From the NCBI GenBank assembly GCA_016934825.1, contig JAFGSB010000162.1, positions 1 through 59,060 on the forward strand: 59,060 nt of DNA, written 5' to 3'. Position 1 is the stretch's first letter; each line of letters begins with the position of its first letter. The position numbers and the translations under genes are program-made. Source of the DNA: Candidatus Zhuqueibacterota bacterium (lineage in GTDB: Bacteria > Zhuqueibacterota > Zhuqueibacteria > Residuimicrobiales > Krinioviventaceae). A model generated the notes under the pieces. The model saw only the letters and a list, made by a program, of their open reading frames with translations. It did no database searches and was not told the origin of the DNA. Shown piece after piece: positions 1 through 8,129 of this stretch.

Positions 1-1
1 A

Positions 2-151
2 AGCAGATTAAAAAGTTTTTTCACGCAGAATTTGCGGGATGACGGTTTCAATGACCGGGAGATCAGGGATTTTATACAGTACTGGATGCCCCTTTTAACA
101 ACAAGGGGCTACAGCCCCTTGTTGAAGAAAGACTACCTACTCATTGTATAA
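2..151 (+). pseudogene. Truncated copy of the 3803-4468 lipoprotein gene
   Basis: The first ~98 bases are a near-identical copy of bases ~4151-4248, inside the orphan lipoprotein gene at 3803. In the same frame it encodes the counterpart of the motif RDFIQYWMPLL. Homology stops exactly where a palindromic repeat begins at base 99. The frame then runs through the palindrome and ends at a stop at 149-151, so the conserved C-terminal ~75 residues are lost. The 5' part lies outside the window. I read it as a decayed paralogue interrupted by, or recombined at, the palindrome. Confidence 0.75.
99..124. repeat. Perfect palindrome (12-bp arms), REP-like
   Basis: Arms CAACAAGGGGCT and AGCCCCTTGTTG are separated by two bases and match perfectly. 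A related palindrome with the same CAACAAG...CTTGTTG outer core sits at 6065-6096, and a half copy (AACAAGGGGTAGC) lies just downstream at ~150-163. The dispersal suggests a small REP-like or MITE-like element rather than a terminator. Confidence 0.7.
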
Positions 152-199
152 CAAGGGGTAGCTATACTTTGCTAAAATTTCACGAATTCCCCACTTCAT

Positions 200-340
200 C
201 TACGGACAATTTACGAACCACCCTTCATACCCATCTGCCCCAAGAGATTTTTTCGCCCTGATCCACCGCCAGTCAATTTTCTTTAACTTTCCGTAATCAT
301 CCGTCCCCGTGGAAAAAACTACTTTTGGCTTTTCGGTTTG
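200..340 (-). pseudogene. Coding remnant, copy 1 of a duplicated gene fragment
   Basis: The minus strand stays open for 46 codons with no start codon (a stop directly precedes it) and includes the peptide GKLKKIDWRWIRA. A second, diverged copy at 3448-3558 minus encodes GELKSIDWRRIRA. The protein-level similarity (GTD.YG.LK.IDWR.IRA...ADG) shows both come from a once-coding sequence. I do not recognise the family. Confidence 0.5.
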
Positions 341-512
341 TTATTTAATAAGCAATAAATAATTTCAAATTTTTCTTGCATGTTTTTTCGATAATATTTA
401 TATATAATTAATCACATCAGCAATGACTTGATGATTCCAGGGCGGGAAGGCTTCTGAATAAATTATTTACAGGCTATAAACAATAGAAATAAAACAAGCT
501 TTGTAATATAAG

Positions 513-590
513 ATGAAGTTGCTCTGGGTAGCAATATTTGCTGTTTTTTTTAGTACACCTAATTTTATGTTAGCGATAGAGATTGTATAA
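513..590 (+). other. Small ORF encoding only a signal-peptide-like sequence
   Basis: An ATG-initiated 25-codon ORF encodes a hydrophobic stretch resembling an isolated secretion signal (begins MKLLWVAIFAVFF). It sits 21 bases before the S41 protease gene. No clear ribosome binding site is visible. It may be the remnant of a deleted exported protein or a chance ORF. The rest of 341-611 is AT-rich and shows nothing else. Confidence 0.25.
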
Positions 591-611
591 TAGAAATAAA
601 TTGAGGAAAAT

Positions 612-2153
612 ATGAACTTGAAAATAAAAACAGGAATTTATGCTATTATTTTGCTGATAGAATTTATTCTATTAAACCAATTTTTTTTCGTTGAAGAAAT
701 TATACTTATTTTTATTTTAATCCCGATTCTTGTAAACAGTCTATCAATCCTGATTAAAAAATTATTAAAGAAGCCAATAATTATAAAAAAGATAATCAAC
801 AGAGAATTAAGAACTAAAATAATAGTTGATTCTGTTCTTTTGTGCCTAATCATATTCTCAATATTCCCTAGATATTATACTAAACAAGAGATAGTAAATG
901 ATTTAGATTATTTAATCGAAACCATTGAGGATGTCCACCCCAATCTATATGATTACATAACAAGGGAGGAATTTTATTCAAAAGTTTCATATTTGAAGAA
1001 TAGTTTAAATGACAAAGTTTCTGAAATAGAATTCTATAGAGGTATATCCAAATTATTAGCTCTTTTTAAGGATGGTCATACTCGACCAGCTTACGGTTTT
1101 TATGGCCAAAGAATGCGTCTGGTATTTCTAAAAATATTTCCGTACAAAATTAAAATAGAAAATAATAGAATATTTGTCATAGATAATTACAATTATAAAA
1201 ACAGAATTCCTGCTGGATCGGAAATATTAAAAATTAATGATCTCAAACCCGATCAATTTATTCGTAAAGTGAGCGAATATTGTAGTTATGAAAACAATCC
1301 ATTTAGAAACCGTCTAATTACTGATGATAAAAAAATTGGTTTATGGAACAGCTTTAAAGATTATGAAATTGTTTATAAAAATCCTCAAAACAATAAAATA
1401 GTTACAATACATTCATCCAGCGGATTTATATCCAAGTTTTTAATGCTGAAAGATATGACTGCAGATTATGCATTTACAACGATTGATGAAAATATTGGCT
1501 ATTTAGTTTTCAATAGATTTGAAAAACCAAATAAAAGTAATCAATTTATTAACAATACTTTCGATATAATTAAAAAGAGAGGAATTAAGGATTTAATAAT
1601 TGACATGCGTAATAATGAAGGTGGGCGTTCGATTATTGGCGATGAATTACTGCAATATATTGCAAAAGAACCATTTTCTGTGATGAATAGTATGGAGACT
1701 AAAATAAGCAAGGAATTGGTGAAAAAAAAATATAAAAGTTGGCTTGAATCAAAAAAAGAATCTATTGGCACCATTGAAAAATACACGGATATGGAAAAGA
1801 AAGCATTAAAAGACATTCCTCTCAGATTTAATGGTCATTGTTTTTTATTAATTAGCGGTCGTACATATTCAGCGGGAAGTGGTTTTGCTTCGGCATATCA
1901 ATGCGCCAATATAGGAAAAGTAATTGGGTCGGAAACAGGTGGATTGACGGTTACCTATGGTGATGTATACAGCTTTAGATTACCAAAAACAAAGTGTCGA
2001 ATTGATGTTTCCTGGAAAAAATTTTATTACCCTTGTGGGGAAGAAAACCGCCATGGCGTAATGCCAGACATTGACATCGAGAACTCAATTGAAGATGAGA
2101 TTAAAAGCAGGGATAGAGTGCTTGAATATGTAATTAAATTAATAAATGGCTAA
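612..2153 (+). CDS. S41-family peptidase-like membrane-anchored protein
   Basis: A 513-residue protein with two N-terminal hydrophobic segments (about residues 8-50 and 73-87), then a long extracytoplasmic part. Residues ~300-500 form the tail-specific protease (S41) core: an IDMRNNEGG strand, then LISGRTYSAGSG carrying the probable nucleophile Ser420. In CtpA-type enzymes a catalytic Lys follows in a GEKTFG-like motif; here the matching motif is GSETGG with no Lys, a variant seen in other S41 branches, so activity needs a different general base or is lost. The start has a good AGGA site 4 bases upstream. The gene is visibly more AT-rich than those from 3.8 kb on. Substrate unknown. Confidence 0.8.
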   Translation: MNLKIKTGIYAIILLIEFILLNQFFFVEEIILIFILIPILVNSLSILIKKLLKKPIIIKKIINRELRTKIIVDSVLLCLIIFSIFPRYYTKQEIVNDLDYLIETIEDVHPNLYDYITREEFYSKVSYLKNSLNDKVSEIEFYRGISKLLALFKDGHTRPAYGFYGQRMRLVFLKIFPYKIKIENNRIFVIDNYNYKNRIPAGSEILKINDLKPDQFIRKVSEYCSYENNPFRNRLITDDKKIGLWNSFKDYEIVYKNPQNNKIVTIHSSSGFISKFLMLKDMTADYAFTTIDENIGYLVFNRFEKPNKSNQFINNTFDIIKKRGIKDLIIDMRNNEGGRSIIGDELLQYIAKEPFSVMNSMETKISKELVKKKYKSWLESKKESIGTIEKYTDMEKKALKDIPLRFNGHCFLLISGRTYSAGSGFASAYQCANIGKVIGSETGGLTVTYGDVYSFRLPKTKCRIDVSWKKFYYPCGEENRHGVMPDIDIENSIEDEIKSRDRVLEYVIKLING

Positions 2154-2501
2154 CATTGCATTTGCAACTGACAACAGGGTGGCTTTTCCTCTGGAATCAA
2201 GTAATTTTATTTTTATCAAGTTTTCCCCTTGTTCCTATCTCCGGGTTGGAACACAATTGCCCGTGAAACTCTGTTTCGTATTTATTTCTGCGTCCCGGGT
2301 TGGTCCTGACGCAAATAAGCGGTTTAAGGAGCTATTTCGTACTCTGAGCCCTTGGGGTGATCTGGTTTTCCTAATCTCCAAACTACAATTTTGAAATTCA
2401 ATTGACCGCGGAACTTTGTTTCGCTTTATCTGCGTACTATATGATCAATCTTAACTCCTTCCAACACTCCCAAAATCCTTTAACAATCTCAAATAAAATG
2501 C

Positions 2502-2530
2502 TTGACAAACTATTATAAATATTTTATACT
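2502..2530 (+). promoter_or_regulatory. Sigma-70-like promoter for the FISUMP gene
   Basis: TTGACA at 2502-2507 and TATACT at 2525-2530 are separated by 17 bases, close to consensus. The predicted transcript would start about 45-50 bases before the 2585 ATG. The rest of the 2154-2584 spacer has no credible gene. It contains two similar short motifs (around 2262-2300 and 2405-2440, sharing AACT-TGTTTCG and a later CTGCG) that may be decayed repeats. Confidence 0.6.
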
Positions 2531-2584
2531 ATATTAATATCATTTCTCTTATATTTCATCCAAAATTTATTTAAGGGTCACATC

Positions 2585-3346
2585 ATGGGTAAAAATTTAT
2601 TTTGTTATAAAATTGTTTTAATATCTTTCATTATTCTTTCATTGCTGGCCTGTAATAAAAAATTGCGGAAACCTGAAATAATAACTGAAACAATTAAAAC
2701 TGGCACAGTTAAAACTGGAATAGTTACAGATATAAACGGTAATATATATAAAACCATAAAAATTGGTAACCAATGGTGGATGGCGGAGAACTTAAAAGTA
2801 ACCAGCTACCGTAATGGAGATGCCATACCCAACGTAACCGATAATACAGAGTGGATAATTTTAGAAAATGGCGCTTATTGTTATTTTAAAAATGACAGCA
2901 GTAATGGTTCTGAATTTGGTGTGCTTTATAACTGGGATGCAGTTAATGATAGCCGAAATATAGCTCCTGCCGGTTGGCATGTACCGACAGATGAAGAATG
3001 GAAACAACTGGAAATTCACCTTGGTATGAGCCAATTGGAAGCTGATAGAGAAGGTCGTCGAGGGGAAAACGAAGGAGGCGTACTAAAAGAAACCGGTACT
3101 GTATTCTGGAAAAATCCAAATAAAGGTGCTACCAATGGAAGCGGTTTTAATGCTCGACCGGGTGGGAGTCTCGGCGGTTACGACGGGCGTTTCAGCATTT
3201 TTGGTTGTTTTGCCTTTTTTTGGTCTGCTTCAGAGTATGGAAATTACAGTGCCTGGTGCCGTTGTTTATACTATGAATCAGATAAAGTTGAACGTAATGT
3301 TAGAAATAGGCGCTACGGGTTTTCAGTTCGTTGTGTGAGGGATTGA
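2585..3346 (+). CDS. FISUMP-domain lipoprotein
   Basis: A 253-residue lipoprotein: lipobox LLAC with lipidated Cys23. Residues ~50-253 match the Fibrobacter succinogenes major paralogous domain (FISUMP): the opening IGNQWWMAENLKVT, the middle YNWDAVN and APAGWHVPTDEEW, and the closing FWSASEYG...YGFSVRCVRD are hallmark segments. The domain has a C-type-lectin/formylglycine-enzyme-like fold, but no catalytic role is established; such proteins are surface-associated. It is transcribed alone from the promoter at 2502-2530. There is no operon partner: a degraded spacer follows. Confidence 0.85.
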   Translation: MGKNLFCYKIVLISFIILSLLACNKKLRKPEIITETIKTGTVKTGIVTDINGNIYKTIKIGNQWWMAENLKVTSYRNGDAIPNVTDNTEWIILENGAYCYFKNDSSNGSEFGVLYNWDAVNDSRNIAPAGWHVPTDEEWKQLEIHLGMSQLEADREGRRGENEGGVLKETGTVFWKNPNKGATNGSGFNARPGGSLGGYDGRFSIFGCFAFFWSASEYGNYSAWCRCLYYESDKVERNVRNRRYGFSVRCVRD

Positions 3347-3447
3347 CTTTATCTATTTGTCGGCTAGCCCTTAGTATACCGACTAAAAATATTTTTCTTC
3401 TCCTTCCCAATCTCCAGTTTGTAAGTACAATTCATGAATTTCCCTCC

Positions 3448-3558
3448 TCACACCCCATCCGCCCAAACAGGCCGCCGCGCCCTGATCCGCCGCCAGTCTA
3501 TTGATTTCAATTCACCATAACCATCCGTCCCGGCCCCTTCTTCCCATACCCCGGTTTG
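3448..3558 (-). pseudogene. Coding remnant, copy 2 of a duplicated gene fragment
   Basis: The minus strand encodes a 36-residue open stretch with the segment GELKSIDWRRIRA, homologous to the remnant at 200-340. After the stop, a further segment (GGKFMNC) still aligns in frame with the other copy's EGWFVNC, so this copy has gained an in-frame stop. The larger spacer 3347-3802 holds this remnant and the palindrome at 3602-3623 and otherwise no gene I can support. Confidence 0.45.
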
Positions 3559-3601
3559 TGAAGGTCATTGTAAGCAAAACTCTCTTTCGCATTCCCTGCG
3601 A

Positions 3602-3623
3602 CCCATCCCGTAGACGGGATGGG
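3602..3623. repeat. Perfect 10-bp inverted repeat
   Basis: Arms CCCATCCCGT and ACGGGATGGG flank a two-base centre. No T-tract follows, so it is not an obvious terminator. It lies in the degraded spacer next to a gene remnant and could be another dispersed palindromic element. Confidence 0.5.
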
Positions 3624-3802
3624 AAACAGGTGAAATTTGGGATGGTGAAAGAACGAGTGAACGATCCACCATTCTCTTCTCCGTGTCCTCCGAGAGCTCT
3701 GTGGTTTAATAATGTAAATCCCCCCAAAAAAAATCTTGAATTTGTAAAAAAAATTGATTAGAGTGTGTTATATAATTTTTATATCACAAGCGAGAGGGAT
3801 AA

Positions 3803-4468
3803 ATGAAAAAATATATTTCCCTGTTCGTGATGTTAAGCTTGGTAGTCGCCTGCTCCACCAATAAAGATCCGCTGAAAACACAACTCAATGAAAATGGGAG
3901 GGTAATTGATGATACCCTGAATGTATATAAACCCAATATATACCTGTACCCGGAAACCGCGCAACGGGTGACGGTACGGCTTGACGTGCCCCGGGGCGGC
4001 GCGATTGTGGAATCCGACCCTGAATACGATAACGGCTGGAACGTTTGGGTGGAACCATCCGGATTGATCGATAGAAAATACAGCTATTTGTTTTACGAAT
4101 GCCGCCTGCCGATGACACAAAAATTATCGGCAGGGTGGAAGATACCCCAAAGCAGATTAAAAAGTTTTTTCACGCAGAATTTACGGGATAACGGTTTCAA
4201 TGATCGGGAGATCAGGGACTTTATACAATACTGGATGCCCCTTTTAAACGATTTCCCGTATTATACCATTTATCCGCTGTACACCCGCAGGGTCGATGTT
4301 CTGTTGCCGCTGCACATATCTCCGTCTCCTGACAATTTGTTGCGCCTCTGGTATGTGGTGGAGGGTGCGGACAGGAACGCTGAACAGCCGTCTACTCCCG
4401 CCGGCATTCCACAATTCGTCCGGCGTGGATTTTGTGCCGCCGAATGGGGTGTGATTTATATTAAATAA
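3803..4468 (+). CDS. Orphan lipoprotein of unknown function
   Basis: A 221-residue lipoprotein with lipobox VVAC (Cys16-17 region) and a good GAGAGGGA ribosome binding site. I do not recognise a named family. Striking segments are KPNIYLYPETAQRVTVRLD (~50-68), DNGWNVWVEPSG (~77-88), YLFYECR (~94-100) and the C-terminal FVRRGFCAAEWGVIYIK. The sequence is mostly beta-rich and has a Cys in each half. A truncated paralogue occupies the first bases of the window, so the gene belongs to a locally duplicated family. It sits upstream of the PEBP gene with a 34-base gap but differs in compartment, so common function is unclear. Confidence 0.75.
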   Translation: MKKYISLFVMLSLVVACSTNKDPLKTQLNENGRVIDDTLNVYKPNIYLYPETAQRVTVRLDVPRGGAIVESDPEYDNGWNVWVEPSGLIDRKYSYLFYECRLPMTQKLSAGWKIPQSRLKSFFTQNLRDNGFNDREIRDFIQYWMPLLNDFPYYTIYPLYTRRVDVLLPLHISPSPDNLLRLWYVVEGADRNAEQPSTPAGIPQFVRRGFCAAEWGVIYIK

Positions 4469-4502
4469 CAATTTAGCTATAATATTTTCAGGAGATATCA
4501 AA

Positions 4503-4961
4503 ATGAAAATATCAAGTCCGGCATTTACGGAAGGGGGGATGATCCCTAAAAAACATACCTGTGACGATGCGAATGCCTCGCCGCCGTTAATATTCGAGGG
4601 CGTTCCATCCGGCGCGAAAAGTCTGGCGCTCATCGCCGATGATCCGGATGCCCCCGCGGGAACATGGGTGCACTGGGTGATGTTTAATATACTACCCGCA
4701 ACCAAAAGTATAGCGGAGAATGTACCGCCGGATAAACTCCTGTCCAGCGGCGCCAGGCAGGGGATCAATGATTTCCGCAGGATCGGTTACGGTGGCCCCT
4801 GTCCCCCGGGCGGAACGCACCGGTATTTTTTCAAGTTATACGCCCTGGATACAGAACTCAAGCTGAATGCCGGTATCAGCAAAAAGGAACTGATCAACGC
4901 CATGCGTGGGCATATCCTGGCCGAAGCGCAATTGATGGGAAAATACAAAAGACAACGTTAA
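4503..4961 (+). CDS. YbhB/YbcL-type PEBP (Raf kinase inhibitor-like) protein
   Basis: A 152-residue cytosolic protein of the phosphatidylethanolamine-binding protein family, bacterial YbhB/YbcL branch. Visible family marks are SPAF at the N-terminus, the ligand-pocket motif DDPDAP (~47-52), HWV (~59-61), GGPCPPGGTHRYFF (~98-111) and a C-terminal GKYKR. Length is normal for the branch. Bacterial members lack a firmly established role; anion-binding or protease/kinase modulation is proposed. Start ATG is preceded by CAGGAG. It lies in a co-oriented run with the next two genes (gaps 40 and 37 bases). Confidence 0.9.
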   Translation: MKISSPAFTEGGMIPKKHTCDDANASPPLIFEGVPSGAKSLALIADDPDAPAGTWVHWVMFNILPATKSIAENVPPDKLLSSGARQGINDFRRIGYGGPCPPGGTHRYFFKLYALDTELKLNAGISKKELINAMRGHILAEAQLMGKYKRQR

Positions 4962-5001
4962 TTCAGTTGCTGTTGAATAAAATATTTATCCGGGAAAGAA
5001 C

Positions 5002-5652
5002 ATGCTCGAAAAAGATTATTTGATGCGAATGATACAACAACTGACCGTCGCGCTGGCCAAAATTCTTTTCAATAAGGATATCCGGAACTACGATCTGGCG
5101 TTGAAAGAAATTGATGATGCGTTTAAATCCATGCTGGGATGGGACCATGATTATGCATCGTCCCTGACCTCGCTGGAATTATTTGACAAACTGGAGTTGA
5201 TCGACGGCAAATATTGGGAAAAATGCCTGGTCGCGGCGGAGCTGATTAACCAGGAAGCGCAGGTTTATGAATTAAAAAGAGGCCGGTCACCTTTGATTAC
5301 CGATCTGTATATTAAAGCTTTTTTATTCTATCTGCAGGTTGTCGAAAACGCGCAAAATTATAACATTGATAACTGTTTTTTTAATCTTGAATATATTGCC
5401 AATATTTTAGTCAATGAGGAATTATCGCCTGATTTTAAATACCGGTTGTGCAGATATTTTGAATTATCAAACCAGTTCGACCGTGCGGAGAATATTTATT
5501 ACGAATTAATGGAGGAACAGGAAAAGGACGCAAAGAAAAAAATAAATGATTTTTATAAAAGGTTGTTGTCCAGAACCGACGCCGAGCTGGAATCGGGTAA
5601 CCTGCCCCGGCATGAAATTGAGGAGGGCCAGCGTTATTTGAACAAAATGTAA
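5002..5652 (+). CDS. DUF6483-like helical protein
   Basis: A 216-residue soluble protein with no signal or membrane segment. The N-terminus MLEKDYLMRMIQQLTVALAK is characteristic of the DUF6483 family, and the remainder is predicted all-helical, with TPR-like paired helices near the C-terminus (FDRAENIYYELM). Function is unknown; a scaffolding role is only inference from the helical-repeat look. It is flanked by a PEBP protein and a Mth938-domain protein in the same orientation, probably one transcript. Confidence 0.7.
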   Translation: MLEKDYLMRMIQQLTVALAKILFNKDIRNYDLALKEIDDAFKSMLGWDHDYASSLTSLELFDKLELIDGKYWEKCLVAAELINQEAQVYELKRGRSPLITDLYIKAFLFYLQVVENAQNYNIDNCFFNLEYIANILVNEELSPDFKYRLCRYFELSNQFDRAENIYYELMEEQEKDAKKKINDFYKRLLSRTDAELESGNLPRHEIEEGQRYLNKM

Positions 5653-5689
5653 AAGTATTTGTGACAATTAATTTTACCATGGAGGAGTA

Positions 5690-6052
5690 ATGTATCCTCA
5701 TATTAATGACACGAGCTTTGGCTCGATAACCATAAACAATGAAAAATACAAATATGACGTTTATATTTTATCGGACAGTCATGTTGAGAAACGACGTAAA
5801 AAACTCTCCAAACAAATTTACGGCACATCGCATAAAATATCCAAAGATGAAGTGAAATATATTTATCGTGAGGGCGTTAACGCCCTGATTATCGGTACGG
5901 GGCAATATGGTTGTGCAGACTTGTCGGAAGACGCGGCCCGGTTTCTTAAACAAAAAAAGTGCAGTGCGAATTTATTTCCCACACCCAAGGCCGTTCAGGC
6001 GTGGAACACCGCCGAGGGAAAGGTGATCGGCCTGTTTCATGTGACCTGTTGA
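5690..6052 (+). CDS. Mth938-like (DUF498/NDUFAF3-type) domain protein
   Basis: A 120-residue cytosolic single-domain protein of the Mth938/DUF498 family, related to mitochondrial complex I assembly factor NDUFAF3 and to AAMDC. Diagnostic parts are FGSITI near the N-terminus, the central strand EGVNALIIGTGQYG (~63-76) and the later segment PTPKAVQAWN (~97-106). Biochemical activity in bacteria is not established. GGAGG ribosome binding site, and likely co-transcription with the DUF6483 gene. A palindromic repeat follows directly, marking the end of the unit. Confidence 0.85.
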   Translation: MYPHINDTSFGSITINNEKYKYDVYILSDSHVEKRRKKLSKQIYGTSHKISKDEVKYIYREGVNALIIGTGQYGCADLSEDAARFLKQKKCSANLFPTPKAVQAWNTAEGKVIGLFHVTC

Positions 6053-6064
6053 TTTTTATGGGTT

Positions 6065-6096
6065 TTACAACAAGAGGCAGCTGCCCCTTGTTGTAA
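6065..6096. repeat. 32-bp palindrome related to the one at 99-124
   Basis: Two 16-base arms meet with no loop (TTACAACAAGAGGCAG / CTGCCCCTTGTTGTAA) and have one mismatch. Its outer part is the same CAACAAG/CTTGTTG core as the palindrome at 99-124. It lies 12 bases after the Mth938-domain gene and has no T-tract, so I favour a dispersed palindromic element that may double as a weak transcription stop. Confidence 0.65.
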
Positions 6097-6174
6097 GGTT
6101 TGTGTTCTTTACATATTCGGCGGTAAAAAACAATCGAAAAATTATTGTAACTTCCACCAGCTAAGGAATCTGCT

Positions 6175-7776
6175 ATGAAAATTCTACGCACTACTACTGT
6201 TCTGTTAAGTCTAATATCGTTATCATTCTCTCACCCCGGACAGGTCGTCACTGAATTTGATTCGCCGTCTTCTTTCACTGTCGGATTGACGTTCGACGGT
6301 AAAAATCTGTGGATGTCGGACTACAAGTCGGACGTCCTGATCTGTCTCGATCCGTCAACGGGTAAAAAAATACGCGAGATCCCGTCTCCGGGATTCTGGC
6401 CTGCCGGCCTGGCCTGGGACGGTTCGTATCTGTGGAACGTCGACAGTAAACAGCAGAAAATATTCAAAGTCGACCCGAAGGATGGCGGTATTCTGTTTGC
6501 CGTTGACTCGCCCACCGGTAATCCTGAAGGATTGACGTGGGACGGACAAACGCTTTGGGTGAGTGATTCCCGGGACAAAAAAATTTTCAAGATCGATCTC
6601 AGCGACGGGACGGCCGTAAAAATCCTGACCGCCCCGGCGCAGGCCGCAAACGGACTGACCTTTGACGGTACATATCTCTGGTGTGCCGACCGCCTGGAAG
6701 ACGAAATTTATATGCTCGATCTGGAAACCGGGGAAGTCCTTATTATTTTCAAATCCCCCGGACCTTATCCGCGCGGCCTGGCATTTGACGGCGAATATAT
6801 CCGGAATCTCGATTTTCAAAATAAAAAGATTTACACACTTGTCCGCGAGGATGACGAATTGTTCAGTCTGGAAGACACCCGCCATGCCAGAGTGACGTTG
6901 ACCCATGAAGTGAAAACCTCCGGTAAAGGCCTGCTCCGCGATCTGAACGTCTATTGCGCCATCCCGGAAAGCTTGCCGCAGCAGGACATTCTGAAAATCG
7001 AATATTCTCCTCAATCCTTTCAAACCGTAACGGATCGCTGGGATCAGCGGTTCGCTTATTTTCACTACAAGAACATTAAATCCGCCGCACCGCAACAAAC
7101 GATTTTGAACGTGGAGACTAAAATTTCCGCTATTACTTATTATATCTTTCCGGATAAAGTCGGACCCCTGAGCGACATACCGGCGGATCTGCGTGAAAAA
7201 TATACCGCCAACGGCAGTAAATACTGTATTGACGACTCGTACATCCAAAAACTCGCAAAGGATATAGTGGACGATGAGCGGAATCCGTATTGGATCGCCC
7301 GCCGGATATTCGATTACATCCGCACCACTCTGGAATACAAACTGGAGGGCGGCTGGAATGTCGCACCGGTGGTACTGCAGCGGGGCACCGGCTCGTGTTC
7401 AGAATATTCGTTCAGTTTTATCGCTTTGTGCCGCGCCGCGGGATTGCCGGCGCGCTATGTCGGCGCTGTTGTTGTCCGCGGCGACGACGCCAGTCTGGAT
7501 GAATATTTCCACCGCTGGCCCGAAGTGTATCTGCCAAATTACGGCTGGGTTCCGGTCGATCCGCAGGGAGGCGACAAGGACCTGTCACGCGACCGGGCCA
7601 ACAGTATCGGAAGGCTTTCCAACCGTTTTTTGATCACCACCCAGGGAGGCGGAGAATCGCAATATATCGGCTGGTTTTATAATTCATACGAAACCTGGAC
7701 CGCCGATCCGCAGGTGCAGGTCAACATCGAAACTTTCGGCGAGTGGGAACCGGTCGAAAACGAGACCGTGAAATAA
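6175..7776 (+). CDS. Secreted beta-propeller / transglutaminase-like protein
   Basis: A 533-residue exported protein: Sec signal (1-19, ...SLSFSHPG), then about five NHL/SMP30-like propeller repeats (~25-225), each with a G[LN][TA][FW]DG..LW signature, and a C-terminal transglutaminase-like domain (~330-500). The catalytic triad is visible: Cys408 in GTGSCSEYS, His446 in FHRWPEVY and Asp462 in VPVDPQ. Members act as cysteine proteases or amide-crosslinking enzymes on surface proteins; the propeller may bind substrate. Unlike its AT-rich downstream neighbour it is GC-richer. Its last ~50 bases are duplicated at ~8985-9032, so a tandem paralogue or segment once existed downstream. Confidence 0.88.
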   Translation: MKILRTTTVLLSLISLSFSHPGQVVTEFDSPSSFTVGLTFDGKNLWMSDYKSDVLICLDPSTGKKIREIPSPGFWPAGLAWDGSYLWNVDSKQQKIFKVDPKDGGILFAVDSPTGNPEGLTWDGQTLWVSDSRDKKIFKIDLSDGTAVKILTAPAQAANGLTFDGTYLWCADRLEDEIYMLDLETGEVLIIFKSPGPYPRGLAFDGEYIRNLDFQNKKIYTLVREDDELFSLEDTRHARVTLTHEVKTSGKGLLRDLNVYCAIPESLPQQDILKIEYSPQSFQTVTDRWDQRFAYFHYKNIKSAAPQQTILNVETKISAITYYIFPDKVGPLSDIPADLREKYTANGSKYCIDDSYIQKLAKDIVDDERNPYWIARRIFDYIRTTLEYKLEGGWNVAPVVLQRGTGSCSEYSFSFIALCRAAGLPARYVGAVVVRGDDASLDEYFHRWPEVYLPNYGWVPVDPQGGDKDLSRDRANSIGRLSNRFLITTQGGGESQYIGWFYNSYETWTADPQVQVNIETFGEWEPVENETVK

Positions 7777-8053
7777 ACCAATTCTGTTGTCCCTGGTGAA
7801 TAGAATTATTTTAATATTAATAATTCTTTTTTATAGACTAGGGAGCGGAATGTCTTGCCAAGAAAATCCGTGATAACCATTGACAGTTTCAATTTGTTAA
7901 CGGGTATTTTTTAATATTCACACCGGTACGAATATTTTTCGTATTCATGTTTTTTTTTCAGTTCTTGTTTGAATAGTTAATAGCATCTAATTTATTAAAA
8001 ATCAGCATATTAGGAACTAATTGACGGCTGGCATTGTATTTGAATGTATAATT
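7720..8053. repeat. Segmental duplication, copy A
   Basis: The 3' end of the transglutaminase gene (GTCAACATCGAAACTTT...GAGTGGGAAC) and a ~139-base block at 7915-8053 recur, in the same order and with nearly the same spacing (195 versus 203 bases), as copy B at 8991-9332. The period is about 1.27 kb. The block begins TATTCACACCGGTACGAA and ends TTGAATGTATAATT; the bases between its two matching parts have diverged. The 320-base spacer between genes consists mainly of this unit. Confidence 0.85.
8021..8052 (+). promoter_or_regulatory. Possible promoter in duplicated block, copy A
   Basis: TTGACG and TATAAT are separated by 20 bases and are conserved in copy B (TTGACA at 9300). The spacing is longer than optimal, so activity is uncertain. 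Conservation inside the duplicated block, and its position ahead of a gene in both cases, support a regulatory role. Confidence 0.35.
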
Positions 8054-8129
8054 AATATAATTTTAAATCTATTCAATATCAAAAGGGGATAAATTTATAA
8101 AAAAAATAATTTTAAAAATTATTATTTTC

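Noticed and set aside
2146-2394. 82-residue ORF overlapping the S41 stop
   Set aside because: No ribosome binding site, no family resemblance, and it lies in degenerate repeat-like sequence.
3501-3761. Overlapping ORFs on both strands in the 3347-3802 spacer
   Set aside because: They run through a palindrome and a gene remnant, with proline/arginine-rich shadow-type translations.
6355-7248. 297-residue antisense ORF
   Set aside because: It is the mirror of the transglutaminase gene, which has clear domains and a catalytic triad.
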